Below are positions 12,283 through 18,991 of a DNA stretch of 18,991 nucleotides, in pieces (the stretch's first letter is position 1; each line of letters opens with the position of its first letter). Below the pieces are notes generated by a model. It had not been told where the DNA came from and ran no database searches. It saw only the letters and a program-made list of their open reading frames with translations. Location: positions 1 to 18,991 of the forward strand of contig CAJUCT010000055.1 in assembly GCA_910585015.1 (NCBI GenBank). The letters run 5' to 3'. The translations under genes and the position numbers were made by a program. The stretch is from an uncultured Acetatifactor sp. GTDB lineage: Bacteria; Bacillota; Clostridia; Lachnospirales; Lachnospiraceae.

Positions 12283-13170
12283 GTGATAGAGGTATTGTTT
12301 GGCGAGAGTGAAGCCGCTTCCATGAAAGCGGCAAAGAATAAAATAATTGTGGGAACAGTCAATGGCCCTACGTCCGTCTGGATGGCCGGGAAAAAAGCAC
12401 CGCCCCAAAAGCCTTTCAGCGGCTGGATAGAAGGAACATCGGAAGAAGTTATTTGTCTTGGATTTATAATGGATATAGGAAACATCAGGGAACCAATGGA
12501 AAGCCCATACCGCAGGGAACTGATCTATTCCATGTATGCACAAGAACAATGGGCGCAGGATGAAGAGATAGGAAATGAGTTAAAAAGTGCCGATGATTTT
12601 TATGTAAAAGAATTGCGGCGGTTAAGGGATTTTCTGGACGAAGGGGAATCTGTCAGAATATGGTACAGCGATGCCCCTTATTCCAGATGCGGTCTATACA
12701 GCCTGTGCCAGATATTAAAGGGGTATGACAACCAGATATCGGCAGTTAAGATTCCGGAGTATGTAGTCCGCGATAAAAATATTGTCTCTTATCATAGCTG
12801 GGGTGAGGTTTCGGCAGAAGAGTTTGCAGTTTTTTTACCCTATGAGAAGCCGCTTTCAAAAGAAGAAATTCATATGTATGCCATGCTGTGGGGCATTCTG
12901 GCTGAGGAAAACAGCCCTCTCCGTGCGGTGGTCAATAGCAGTGTCCTCAGTGTCCCGGAGGATTTCTACGATTTTCTGATATGGAAATGGCTGAAAGATG
13001 CTCCCATAAAAGAGGCTAGGCTGATTGGTGATATTATCGGCCATTCACAGCTTGGCGTGGGGGACTGGTGGTATGCCAGAAGAATTGAATATTATATTCA
13101 ACAGGGGCAGATACAGGTTATTGAAGATTCAGAAAATAAATATGCGCGGATGATTTGCGGCAGAAGATAA
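12283..13170 (+). CDS. DUF1835/DUF3658-type protein (moron cargo)
   Basis: A 295-residue soluble protein. The frame is open from 12235, but GTG 12283 is chosen as start. AAAGGAG lies 11 bases before it, and from there the N-terminus (MIEVLFGESEAASMKAAKN) is the form I remember for DUF1835 proteins. Around residues 121-145 the EGESVRIWYSDAPYSRCGLYSLCQIL block is the main DUF1835 signature. The final ~60 residues (EARLIGDIIGHSQLGVGDWWYARRIEYYIQQGQIQVIE) match DUF3658. The biochemical function of this family is unknown to me. The gene is A+T-rich against the flanking tail genes (17 G+C in the 60 bases at 13081), with its own promoter, dyad and terminators. It is an independent cargo unit inserted in the tail module. 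Confidence 0.78.
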   Translation: MIEVLFGESEAASMKAAKNKIIVGTVNGPTSVWMAGKKAPPQKPFSGWIEGTSEEVICLGFIMDIGNIREPMESPYRRELIYSMYAQEQWAQDEEIGNELKSADDFYVKELRRLRDFLDEGESVRIWYSDAPYSRCGLYSLCQILKGYDNQISAVKIPEYVVRDKNIVSYHSWGEVSAEEFAVFLPYEKPLSKEEIHMYAMLWGILAEENSPLRAVVNSSVLSVPEDFYDFLIWKWLKDAPIKEARLIGDIIGHSQLGVGDWWYARRIEYYIQQGQIQVIEDSENKYARMICGRR

Positions 13171-13200
13171 GTTTGGGAAAATTTAATAGATTTCTTACAT

Positions 13201-13234
13201 AGGCACTTGCCATAACGGCAGGTGTCTTTTTTTA
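13201..13234 (+). terminator. Rho-independent terminator after DUF1835 gene
   Basis: AGGCACTTGCC (13201-13211) pairs with GGCAGGTGTCT (13217-13227), eleven pairs including two G-U, with a 5-base loop. Seven Ts follow and another T-run lies just after. This is the strongest intrinsic terminator in the window. It sits 30 bases behind the stop of the cargo gene. Confidence 0.8.
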
Positions 13235-13246
13235 CGCTTTTTTTCA

Positions 13247-13270
13247 GGGAGCCTCCGGGCTTCCTTTTTT
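13247..13270 (+). terminator. Second terminator-like hairpin before tape measure
   Basis: GGGAGCC (13247-13253) pairs with GGCTTCC (13258-13264), seven pairs with one G-U, around the tetraloop TCCG, followed by six Ts. The tetraloop is the same as in the hairpin before the small terminase. It forms a tandem pair with the terminator at 13201 and lies only a few bases before the tape measure ribosome binding site. Confidence 0.65.
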
Positions 13271-13288
13271 CGTGGGGAGGTGCTTTGG

Positions 13289-16200
13289 GTGGGGGCGTCA
13301 AGGATACAGGGAATCACGGTGGAGATCGGCGGCGACACCACAAAGCTGACAGCCGCGCTGAAAGGGGTAAACGGGGAGATCCGCACCACGCAGTCACAGT
13401 TACGGGATGTAAATAACCTTCTGAAACTGGACCCCGGCAATACGGAACTGCTGGCACAGAAGCACCGGCTCCTTGCGGATGCGGTGCGGGAGACGAAGGA
13501 AAAGCTGGAAACCCTGAAAGCCGCCGCGGAACAGGCAAACGAGGCGCTGGCAAAAGGGGAGATTACACAGGAGCAGTATGACGGCCTGCAGCGGGAGATC
13601 ATTGAGACCGAGGAAAGGCTGAAAAGCCTCGAAGAACAGGCCAGCCAGTCGGCGGTGGCCGTGCAGAAGATTGCCGCCGTGGGCGAGGATTTAAAGAACC
13701 TTGGGGATAAGATTTCCGGGGTGGGAACCACCCTCACCAAAAGCGTGACCACGCCCATCGTGGGGCTTGGCACGGTGGCGGTAAAGACCGCCGCTGACTT
13801 CGATACCGCCATGAGCCAGGTGGCGGCGGTTTCCGGGGCAACGGGGAAAGACCTTGACGCCCTCCGGGATAAGGCAAGGGAGATGGGGAGCAAGACCAAG
13901 TTCTCCGCATCGGAGGCAGCCGAGGCCATGAACTACATGGCAATGGCCGGCTGGAAGACTTCTGACATGCTCTCTGGCATTGAGGGCATTATGAACCTTG
14001 CCGCCGCCTCCGGGGAAGATCTGGCAAGCACATCCGATATCGTGACGGATGCATTGACCGCCTTTGGCTTAACCGCAGCGGATTCCGGGCATTTTGCGGA
14101 TATCCTTGCGGCGGCAAGTTCCAATGCCAACACCAACGTCTCCATGATGGGCGAGACCTTCAAATACTGTGCGCCCATTGCCGGGGCGTTGGGATTCTCT
14201 GCGGAAGATACCGCAGAGGCGATTGGGCTGATGGGCAATGCGGGCATCAAGTCCACACAGGCTGGAACTGCGCTCCGTACTATCATGAGCAACCTTTCCG
14301 GGGAAGTGAAAATCTGCGGTTCGAACATCGGGGAGGTCACCATCGCCACCACCAATGCGGACGGGAGCATGAGGGATTTGAGCGCCATCCTGGCAGACTG
14401 CCGGACGGCTTTCGGCGGATTGTCAGAATCGGAGAAGGCAGCGGCGGCAGAGGCGCTTGTGGGAAAGAATGCCATGTCCGGCTTCCTTGCATTGATGAAT
14501 GCCGCCCCTGCGGACATTGAGAAGGTGAGCAGCGCCATAGCAAACTGTGACGGGAAGTCGGCGGAGATGGCGGCGACCATGCAGGATAACCTTGCGGGGC
14601 AGCTTACCATCCTGAAAAGCCAGTTGGAGGAGCTTGCCATTTCCTTTGGCGAGATATTAATGCCCGCCATCCGCCAGATCGTCACATGGGTGCAGGGCTT
14701 TGTTGACAAGCTCAACGGCATGGATGAGGGAACGAAGAACACCATCGTCACTATCGGGCTCCTTGCCGCCGCCATCGGCCCCGTATTAATCATCATCGGG
14801 AAAGTGGTCTCGGCGGTGGGCAGCATCATGACCTTCATCCCCACGCTGATCGGCGGCATTTCCAGTATCGGCGGAGGGCTTAGTGCTTTATGGGGCATCC
14901 TTGCGGCGAACCCCGTCACCTTAGTGATTGCCGCCATTGCCGCATTGATCGCCATCTTCGTGGCTCTGTGGAATAACTGCGAGGGCTTCCGGGAGTTCTG
15001 GATCAATCTTTGGAATGTCATAAAAGAAGCGGCTGTTGCGGTATGGAACGGTCTGAAAGACTTTTTCTCCAACATCTGGAACGCCATCACCGGGGCGGCA
15101 CAGTCCATTTGGAATGGTTTGAAAGACTTTTTCAGCGGCCTGTGGGAAGGGATAAAAAATATATTCCAGACGTTGCTGGATGTGATAAAGACGCTGATTG
15201 TGGCGCGGTTCGAGTTCTATAAGCTGATTATCACAACCGTGCTGAATGTGATCCAAACGGTGGTCTCCACGGTATGGAATGCGATTAAATCCGTGATTGA
15301 AACCGTCACGAATGCCATCGGCTCTTTCCTGTCCTCCGCATGGGAAGCGATAAGGAACACCGTCACCACGGTAATGGAGACGATCAAAAATGTCATTACC
15401 ACAGTATGGGAAGCCATCAAGTCAGCGGTGACAGCGGTGCTTTCCGCCATTAAGGATGTGGTGGTTTCTGCATGGGAAGCAATCAAGAATGCCATTTCCA
15501 CAGCAATGGATGCCATTAAATCTGCGGTCATTGCCGCATGGGAAGCAATAAAGAGTGCGGTTTCCTCCGCAATCGAGGCAATCAAAAATGTGGCTGTGGC
15601 GGCATGGGAGGCGATCAAGTCCGCCATTACCGCAGCGTGGGAGGCAATCAAATCCGCGGTAAGTTCCGTGGTCAATGCGATAAAGGAGGTCATTACTTCC
15701 GTCTGGAATGCCATCAAATCCACGGTCACAGGCATTGTGGGCGGCATCAAGGACGCGGTGGTGAATGTATTCAACAGCCTGCTATCCGGCATCAAAAACG
15801 CCATGAGCGGAATCGCGGGTGCGGTCAGGAGCGGATTTGATGCAGCTATTAATTTTATCAAGAGCCTGCCCTCACAGGCATTGCAGTGGGGCAAGGATAT
15901 CATCGGCGGGCTGATTGACGGCATCAAGTCAAAGGTCAGCGGTCTTGTGGACAGCGTGAAGGACATTGCGGGGACGATTGCGTCCTTCCTGCATTTCTCC
16001 GAGCCGGACGAGGGGCCGCTTTCCAACTTCCACACCTTCATGCCGGATATGATCGATTTACTTGGAAAGGGCATAAAAGGAAATCTCGGAAAGCTGACCG
16101 ATCCCATGAAAGAACTGGCAGGCACACTTATCCCTGCCACGGATTCCATGACGGCAGGGGCGCAGGCGGCAGGAGGCTCCGGCAGCGGTTCTTCACTGGC

Positions 16201-16342
16201 GGCAAGGCTGGATGCCATGTATGAGGTGGTGACAAAGTATCTGCCCAGGCTGGCAGACGCACAGGTGGTATTGGATTCCGGTGTATTAGTGGGAGAGTTA
16301 TCTGACGGGCTGAACCGGGAGCTGGGAAAGGCGTATTCATGA
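13289..16342 (+). CDS. Phage tail tape measure protein, TP901 family
   Basis: A 1017-residue protein that sets tail length and is ejected with the DNA. The start is taken as GTG 13289, eight bases after GGGGAGG. An in-frame GTG at 13280 overlaps the ribosome binding site. Domains: N-terminal ~1-135 is a charged coiled coil; ~170-395 is the TP901-type core (TAMSQVAAVSGATG, AMAGWKTSDML, GIKSTQAGTALRTIM, GKNAMSGFLAL). Two hydrophobic stretches near 485-510 and 537-560 are candidate membrane segments. Residues 574-815 are 22 tandem 11-residue units (consensus like AWEAIKSAVTA). The C-terminus is Gly/Ser-rich around QAAGGSGSGSS. It overlaps the distal tail start as ATGA. Confidence 0.93.
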   Translation: MGASRIQGITVEIGGDTTKLTAALKGVNGEIRTTQSQLRDVNNLLKLDPGNTELLAQKHRLLADAVRETKEKLETLKAAAEQANEALAKGEITQEQYDGLQREIIETEERLKSLEEQASQSAVAVQKIAAVGEDLKNLGDKISGVGTTLTKSVTTPIVGLGTVAVKTAADFDTAMSQVAAVSGATGKDLDALRDKAREMGSKTKFSASEAAEAMNYMAMAGWKTSDMLSGIEGIMNLAAASGEDLASTSDIVTDALTAFGLTAADSGHFADILAAASSNANTNVSMMGETFKYCAPIAGALGFSAEDTAEAIGLMGNAGIKSTQAGTALRTIMSNLSGEVKICGSNIGEVTIATTNADGSMRDLSAILADCRTAFGGLSESEKAAAAEALVGKNAMSGFLALMNAAPADIEKVSSAIANCDGKSAEMAATMQDNLAGQLTILKSQLEELAISFGEILMPAIRQIVTWVQGFVDKLNGMDEGTKNTIVTIGLLAAAIGPVLIIIGKVVSAVGSIMTFIPTLIGGISSIGGGLSALWGILAANPVTLVIAAIAALIAIFVALWNNCEGFREFWINLWNVIKEAAVAVWNGLKDFFSNIWNAITGAAQSIWNGLKDFFSGLWEGIKNIFQTLLDVIKTLIVARFEFYKLIITTVLNVIQTVVSTVWNAIKSVIETVTNAIGSFLSSAWEAIRNTVTTVMETIKNVITTVWEAIKSAVTAVLSAIKDVVVSAWEAIKNAISTAMDAIKSAVIAAWEAIKSAVSSAIEAIKNVAVAAWEAIKSAITAAWEAIKSAVSSVVNAIKEVITSVWNAIKSTVTGIVGGIKDAVVNVFNSLLSGIKNAMSGIAGAVRSGFDAAINFIKSLPSQALQWGKDIIGGLIDGIKSKVSGLVDSVKDIAGTIASFLHFSEPDEGPLSNFHTFMPDMIDLLGKGIKGNLGKLTDPMKELAGTLIPATDSMTAGAQAAGGSGSGSSLAARLDAMYEVVTKYLPRLADAQVVLDSGVLVGELSDGLNRELGKAYS
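15008..15733 (+). repeat. 33-base / 11-residue tandem repeats in the tape measure gene
   Basis: Read in the gene frame, 22 consecutive 33-base units run from 15008 to 15733, with no insertion or deletion between units. The protein units look like AWEAIKSAVTA. Position 2 is often Trp, position 5 Ile or Leu, and position 6 Lys. Units in the second half are most alike (for example AWEAIKSAVSS occurs twice). Weaker units continue to about 15799 or beyond. The 11-residue phase is the known tape measure repeat pattern. This is a coding repeat, not a CRISPR array. Confidence 0.9.
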
Positions 16343-17175
16343 TAAGGAAATTCAGGCTTATAAACGGGGAAGGGGTGTCATGGGATTTGAACGCCCGGAC
16401 ATCCTTTTTCCATTCCATTGGCGGCTTCGGCTATAAGGACGGGACGCAGTATGAACAGATCGGCACGGACTTCATCCCTCTGGAGGAATTATTCTCACAG
16501 GGCGTGATGGCCGGGCGGATATTTTTCGGAGGGATAAACGCATACCAGAACTACCGGGCATTCTCCCGTTTCGTCCGGACGGTGCCACTTACTCTCGTCT
16601 ACGAGATGGAGGAGGCGTTCCGCGTTCCGGTGCGGATGACGGAAATCGCAAAGAGTGAGTTAATCACTGGCGGGGCGGGGCTGGATTGTGAAGTTGCATT
16701 TACGGCAACCGGGCTGTTTTATAAGAATGTTTCCGGCTACAGCGGGACGCTCTCCATCGGCGGGAAAATCTATCCCTACGAATACACTTATGCCTATGCG
16801 GACGTGACGCAGAACACGCTGATGATTGACAGCGACAGCAGAGGGGACAGCCCATGTAAAGTGACGGTATATGGCCCCTGCACGAATCCCGTATGGAAAC
16901 ACTATGTGAATAATGTTTTGTATGAAACGGGAAAGTACGAGGGCAGCATCCCGGACGGGCATAAGCTGGTCATCGACACCACGCAGATTCCCTACAGCAT
17001 TACGGAGCGGGGCGTCAGTGACGAGGTGGTGGCGGACAGATACCAGATGTGCGATTTTACCACGGAGCGGTTCTTCCACCTGCAGTACGGCAGCAACCGC
17101 ATTTCCGTGGTGCATGAGGGGCTGAATATTCTAAACGTGATGGTGGAAGGGAGGATCAGCTATGAGACCGTATAA
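16339..17175 (+). CDS. Distal tail (Dit-like) protein
   Basis: A 278-residue protein next to the tape measure, at the position of the Dit hexamer that joins tail tube and adsorption apparatus. It starts at ATG 16339, overlapping the previous stop (ATGA). N-terminal features are MIRKFRLINGEGVSWDLN, then an FHSIGGFGYKDGTQYEQIG stretch (25-43) and NYRAFSRFVRTVPLTLVYEM (72-91). These fit siphovirus tail-component proteins. The second half, with CEVAFTATGLFYKNV and DFTTERFFHLQYGSNRISVVHEG near the end, is beta-rich, as in a Dit C-terminal domain. There is no signal peptide. Size fits. The next gene starts 14 bases inside its end. Confidence 0.82.
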   Translation: MIRKFRLINGEGVSWDLNARTSFFHSIGGFGYKDGTQYEQIGTDFIPLEELFSQGVMAGRIFFGGINAYQNYRAFSRFVRTVPLTLVYEMEEAFRVPVRMTEIAKSELITGGAGLDCEVAFTATGLFYKNVSGYSGTLSIGGKIYPYEYTYAYADVTQNTLMIDSDSRGDSPCKVTVYGPCTNPVWKHYVNNVLYETGKYEGSIPDGHKLVIDTTQIPYSITERGVSDEVVADRYQMCDFTTERFFHLQYGSNRISVVHEGLNILNVMVEGRISYETV

Positions 17176-18241
17176 CGTGGAGATATTCACGCAGGACTTT
17201 GAGATGGTGGGAAACACCAATGTGAATGAAATCACATATAAAGAGGACTATTTATCATCGGACGGCAATACCGTGACGGTGCTTGCCCTGCCCGGCGTGA
17301 AAAAGCAGGACTATATCCGCATCAGCAGAGGGGATGAAGAATACGCGGGGATTGTTACGGAGATCGGCTATGGAACGGATAAATCCAAAAAACTGCAGAC
17401 CATTTCCTATAAACCGCTCAGGGAGCTGCTCAATACGGATGTGCTGTTTGATGTGGATTTGCAGGGGCAGGGCAGCATGGAGCAGTTCATCTGTGACAGG
17501 ATAAAAGAAATGTTTATCACAAATGAGGATGGGATGCAGAATATCAAAGGATTAAGTGTGGCGGCGGCAACAGCCACAAAGGACTGGAGCCTGCACATCA
17601 CGCCATCTGACAAGGGAGGGCATTACAACATTGTGAACCTTATAGATTCCGTCCTCATCCCGGCAATGGAGAAATACAGCATTTTGGTAAAGACAAAGCT
17701 GGATATCCAGAACCGGGAAGTGCAGATAAGTGTGGGCAGGGCGGCGGCTGGCATCATCACCATAGAGAGCGACCTGCCGAACATCATCAAAAAGAGCGTC
17801 ACGATAAAACAGGTCAGCGCCGATGTGAATAAACTGGTGATTTATGATGCAGAGGATTATTCCAACACCCGGATTTATTATCTGCATCCCGATCTTGGCT
17901 ATGACACGAAGGACCGTGACCGCATTACCCCGGTGGTGTGTGAGATGCAGGCGGTTTCCCATGAGGAGGGGAGCAGCTTTGAGAGCGCCGCCATCAGCGC
18001 CGCCCATAACAAGTTCGCAAATTTATCCTATTCCAATCTGATAGAGCTTACCATGATGAACGGTGACGCGCTGGTAAAGCCGGAGGAACTGGAATTCGGG
18101 CAGGTGGCGGACATCATCTCGGACGGGCAGAGTTACCGCAGCATCCTCACCGGGAGGGAGCGAGGCAGGAACACAAAGCTGGTGTTCGGCACGGTGCGTT
18201 TGGACTTGACTAAGATTTTAAGGAGGCAGGAGAATGGCTGA
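17162..18241 (+). CDS. Hub-like tail protein (Gp37/tail-lysin position), no enzyme motif
   Basis: A 359-residue protein at the place of the siphovirus tail hub (Tal or gp27-like), after Dit. It starts at ATG 17162, overlapping the distal tail gene by 14 bases. The N-terminus MRPYNVEIFTQDFEMVGN and LALPGVKKQDYIRISRGDEEYAGIVTEIGYG (about 41-71) resembles the Gp37-like hub family in Gram-positive phages. The centre (QISVGRAAAGIITIESDLPNII) and the end (LEFGQVADIISDGQSYRSILTGRERG) have the beta-barrel pattern of that family. I see no peptidase or lysozyme motif, and it is short for a Tal protein with a catalytic tail. It ends eight bases inside the next gene, a coupled arrangement. The family call is moderate. 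Confidence 0.72.
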   Translation: MRPYNVEIFTQDFEMVGNTNVNEITYKEDYLSSDGNTVTVLALPGVKKQDYIRISRGDEEYAGIVTEIGYGTDKSKKLQTISYKPLRELLNTDVLFDVDLQGQGSMEQFICDRIKEMFITNEDGMQNIKGLSVAAATATKDWSLHITPSDKGGHYNIVNLIDSVLIPAMEKYSILVKTKLDIQNREVQISVGRAAAGIITIESDLPNIIKKSVTIKQVSADVNKLVIYDAEDYSNTRIYYLHPDLGYDTKDRDRITPVVCEMQAVSHEEGSSFESAAISAAHNKFANLSYSNLIELTMMNGDALVKPEELEFGQVADIISDGQSYRSILTGRERGRNTKLVFGTVRLDLTKILRRQENG

Positions 18242-18991
18242 TAACATCACACTGAAAACCTATAAGGGCGGGAACGTGACCCCGCAGGATGACGCCATCA
18301 TCTACGAGACGGCGATCCCCGGCAGCGGCATCTTCAAGGGCTGCGAAGTGACCTATGCGAGAGGGAATGTGCTGCACATCTCGCAGGGCTTTGGCATGAT
18401 TCGTGGCCGGTTCTTTGAGGTGTATGAAACGGAGATTGACGTGCGCCTTGCGGACGTGGGGGAGACATTGCAGGGGCGGGTGTATATCCACCTTGATTTA
18501 TCCAATGCGGATGAGCCCATCAAGATACTGGCGCAGGCGGCAGCGGAGCTTCCGCCGCTGGATGCGGATGTAAATATCAATTACAACAATTCCTCCTATG
18601 ACCTGGAACTTGCCATCTTCACCGTATCTTCCGCAGGATTGGACGGGCTGACAAAGGTGTTCCCCACGCTGAAAGCCGGGAGCGGCGGTGGAGGAGGCGG
18701 AGGGGAGACCCTCACCCGTGCAACCTCTTATTCTGTAGGGGATGCGGTGACCGCAGTGGGCGCTCCGGGGTGGGCGACTTTTGTATGCACACAGGCAGGC
18801 ACCACAGCCGCATCGGAGCCTTCCGGGTATTCGAGGATCACCAAAGTGGGGGATAAGGTCTTAGACGGAACCGCGGTATTTACTGCGAGAAATATCATCG
18901 GGGAGCTGGACAGTGTCATTGCCACGGTAGGGGAACTGGAAGAATCCATGCAGACTTTGGATGAAAGAGTGACGGAGATGATGAGCAGCAC
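18234..18991 (+). CDS. Tail-tip / baseplate fibre protein, 3' end outside window
   Basis: Starts at ATG 18234, seven bases after AAGGAGG, and stays open to the end of the window: at least 252 residues, incomplete. Residues 1-145 form a beta-rich N-terminal domain (ITLKTYKGGNVTPQDDAIIYET, then GMIRGRFFEVYETEIDV). A Gly-Ser then seven-Gly linker occupies residues 149-157. A small module follows at about 160-217 (YSVGDAVT, WATFVCTQAGTTAASEPSG, VLDGTAVFTAR). I remember such modules as short repeated domains in Gram-positive phage tail and fibre proteins. A helical, coiled-coil-like stretch (IGELDSVIATVGELEESMQTLDERV) begins near the end. It is probably the receptor-binding or baseplate protein, attached to the hub. 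Confidence 0.75.
   Translation, partial: MADNITLKTYKGGNVTPQDDAIIYETAIPGSGIFKGCEVTYARGNVLHISQGFGMIRGRFFEVYETEIDVRLADVGETLQGRVYIHLDLSNADEPIKILAQAAAELPPLDADVNINYNNSSYDLELAIFTVSSAGLDGLTKVFPTLKAGSGGGGGGGETLTRATSYSVGDAVTAVGAPGWATFVCTQAGTTAASEPSGYSRITKVGDKVLDGTAVFTARNIIGELDSVIATVGELEESMQTLDERVTEMMSS

Noticed and set aside
13933..15108. Long - strand frame (391 codons) opposite the tape measure gene
   Set aside because: Caused by the GC-rich, repetitive coding sequence on the + strand. Low-complexity product and no ribosome binding site noticed.
15008..15799. Regular repeats that might suggest a CRISPR array
   Set aside because: Units are contiguous at 33 bases with no spacers, stay in frame and encode an 11-residue helix repeat.
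15217..16218. Long - strand frame (333 codons) opposite the tape measure repeats
   Set aside because: The apparent repeats in its product are the reverse reading of the 33-base coding repeats. The + strand gene is a clear tape measure protein.
17162..18241. Tail-associated lysin with peptidase or lysozyme domain
   Set aside because: The position fits, but the 359 residues show no NlpC/P60, M23, CHAP or lysozyme motif.
1..18991. tRNA genes, integrase, attachment sites, insertion sequences
   Set aside because: Looked for and not seen. No cloverleaf-like stretch, transposase or recombinase motif, and no terminal direct repeats were recognised in the window.

Overview
The window is the left accessory block and most of the head and tail gene block of a long-tailed, non-contractile (siphovirus, HK97-type) prophage or phage. 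Every supported gene is on the + strand. The host is most likely a Firmicute of the class Clostridia, probably Lachnospiraceae-like. That rests on AGGAGG-type ribosome binding sites, a GC-rich phage backbone, and recalled family resemblances (virulence-related protein, DUF4314, DUF5049, phi13-type major tail protein). It is inference, since no search was run.

Layout. Positions 1-3363 hold seven small accessory genes: a 'virulence-related' family protein, a DUF4314 protein, two or three unknowns, a DUF5049-like protein and a 94-residue unknown. They fall into three units. Each unit is headed by a copy of the same intergenic element (about 51-117, 2282-2362, 2983-3063). Positions 3446-5472 hold the terminase small (P27 type) and large subunits. 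Positions 6461-9727 hold portal, ClpP-type maturation protease and HK97-fold major capsid. Positions 9745-11055 hold four head-tail joining genes. Positions 11057-12206 hold the major tail protein and a tail assembly chaperone split across two frames at an A7 run. Positions 13289-18991 hold the tape measure, distal tail protein, a hub-like tail protein and a tail-tip fibre that runs off the window.

Two genes do not belong to the structural pathway. A 273-residue HNH-motif protein lies between large terminase and portal (5556-6377). A DUF1835/DUF3658-type protein lies between tail chaperone and tape measure (12283-13170). Both are clearly richer in A+T than their neighbours. Each has a recognisable extended -10 promoter just after the preceding gene and terminator-like hairpins behind it. 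This is the architecture of morons: autonomously transcribed cargo genes that can be expressed from a silent prophage. They are the best candidates here for lysogen-expressed functions such as superinfection exclusion or anti-phage defence, although no function is shown.

The structural genes work in the usual order. Terminase packages DNA through the portal into a capsid matured by the protease. Joining proteins close the head. The tape measure and chaperone set tail length, and the distal tail, hub and fibre proteins form the adsorption apparatus. Lysis, integration, replication and repressor genes are not in the window.
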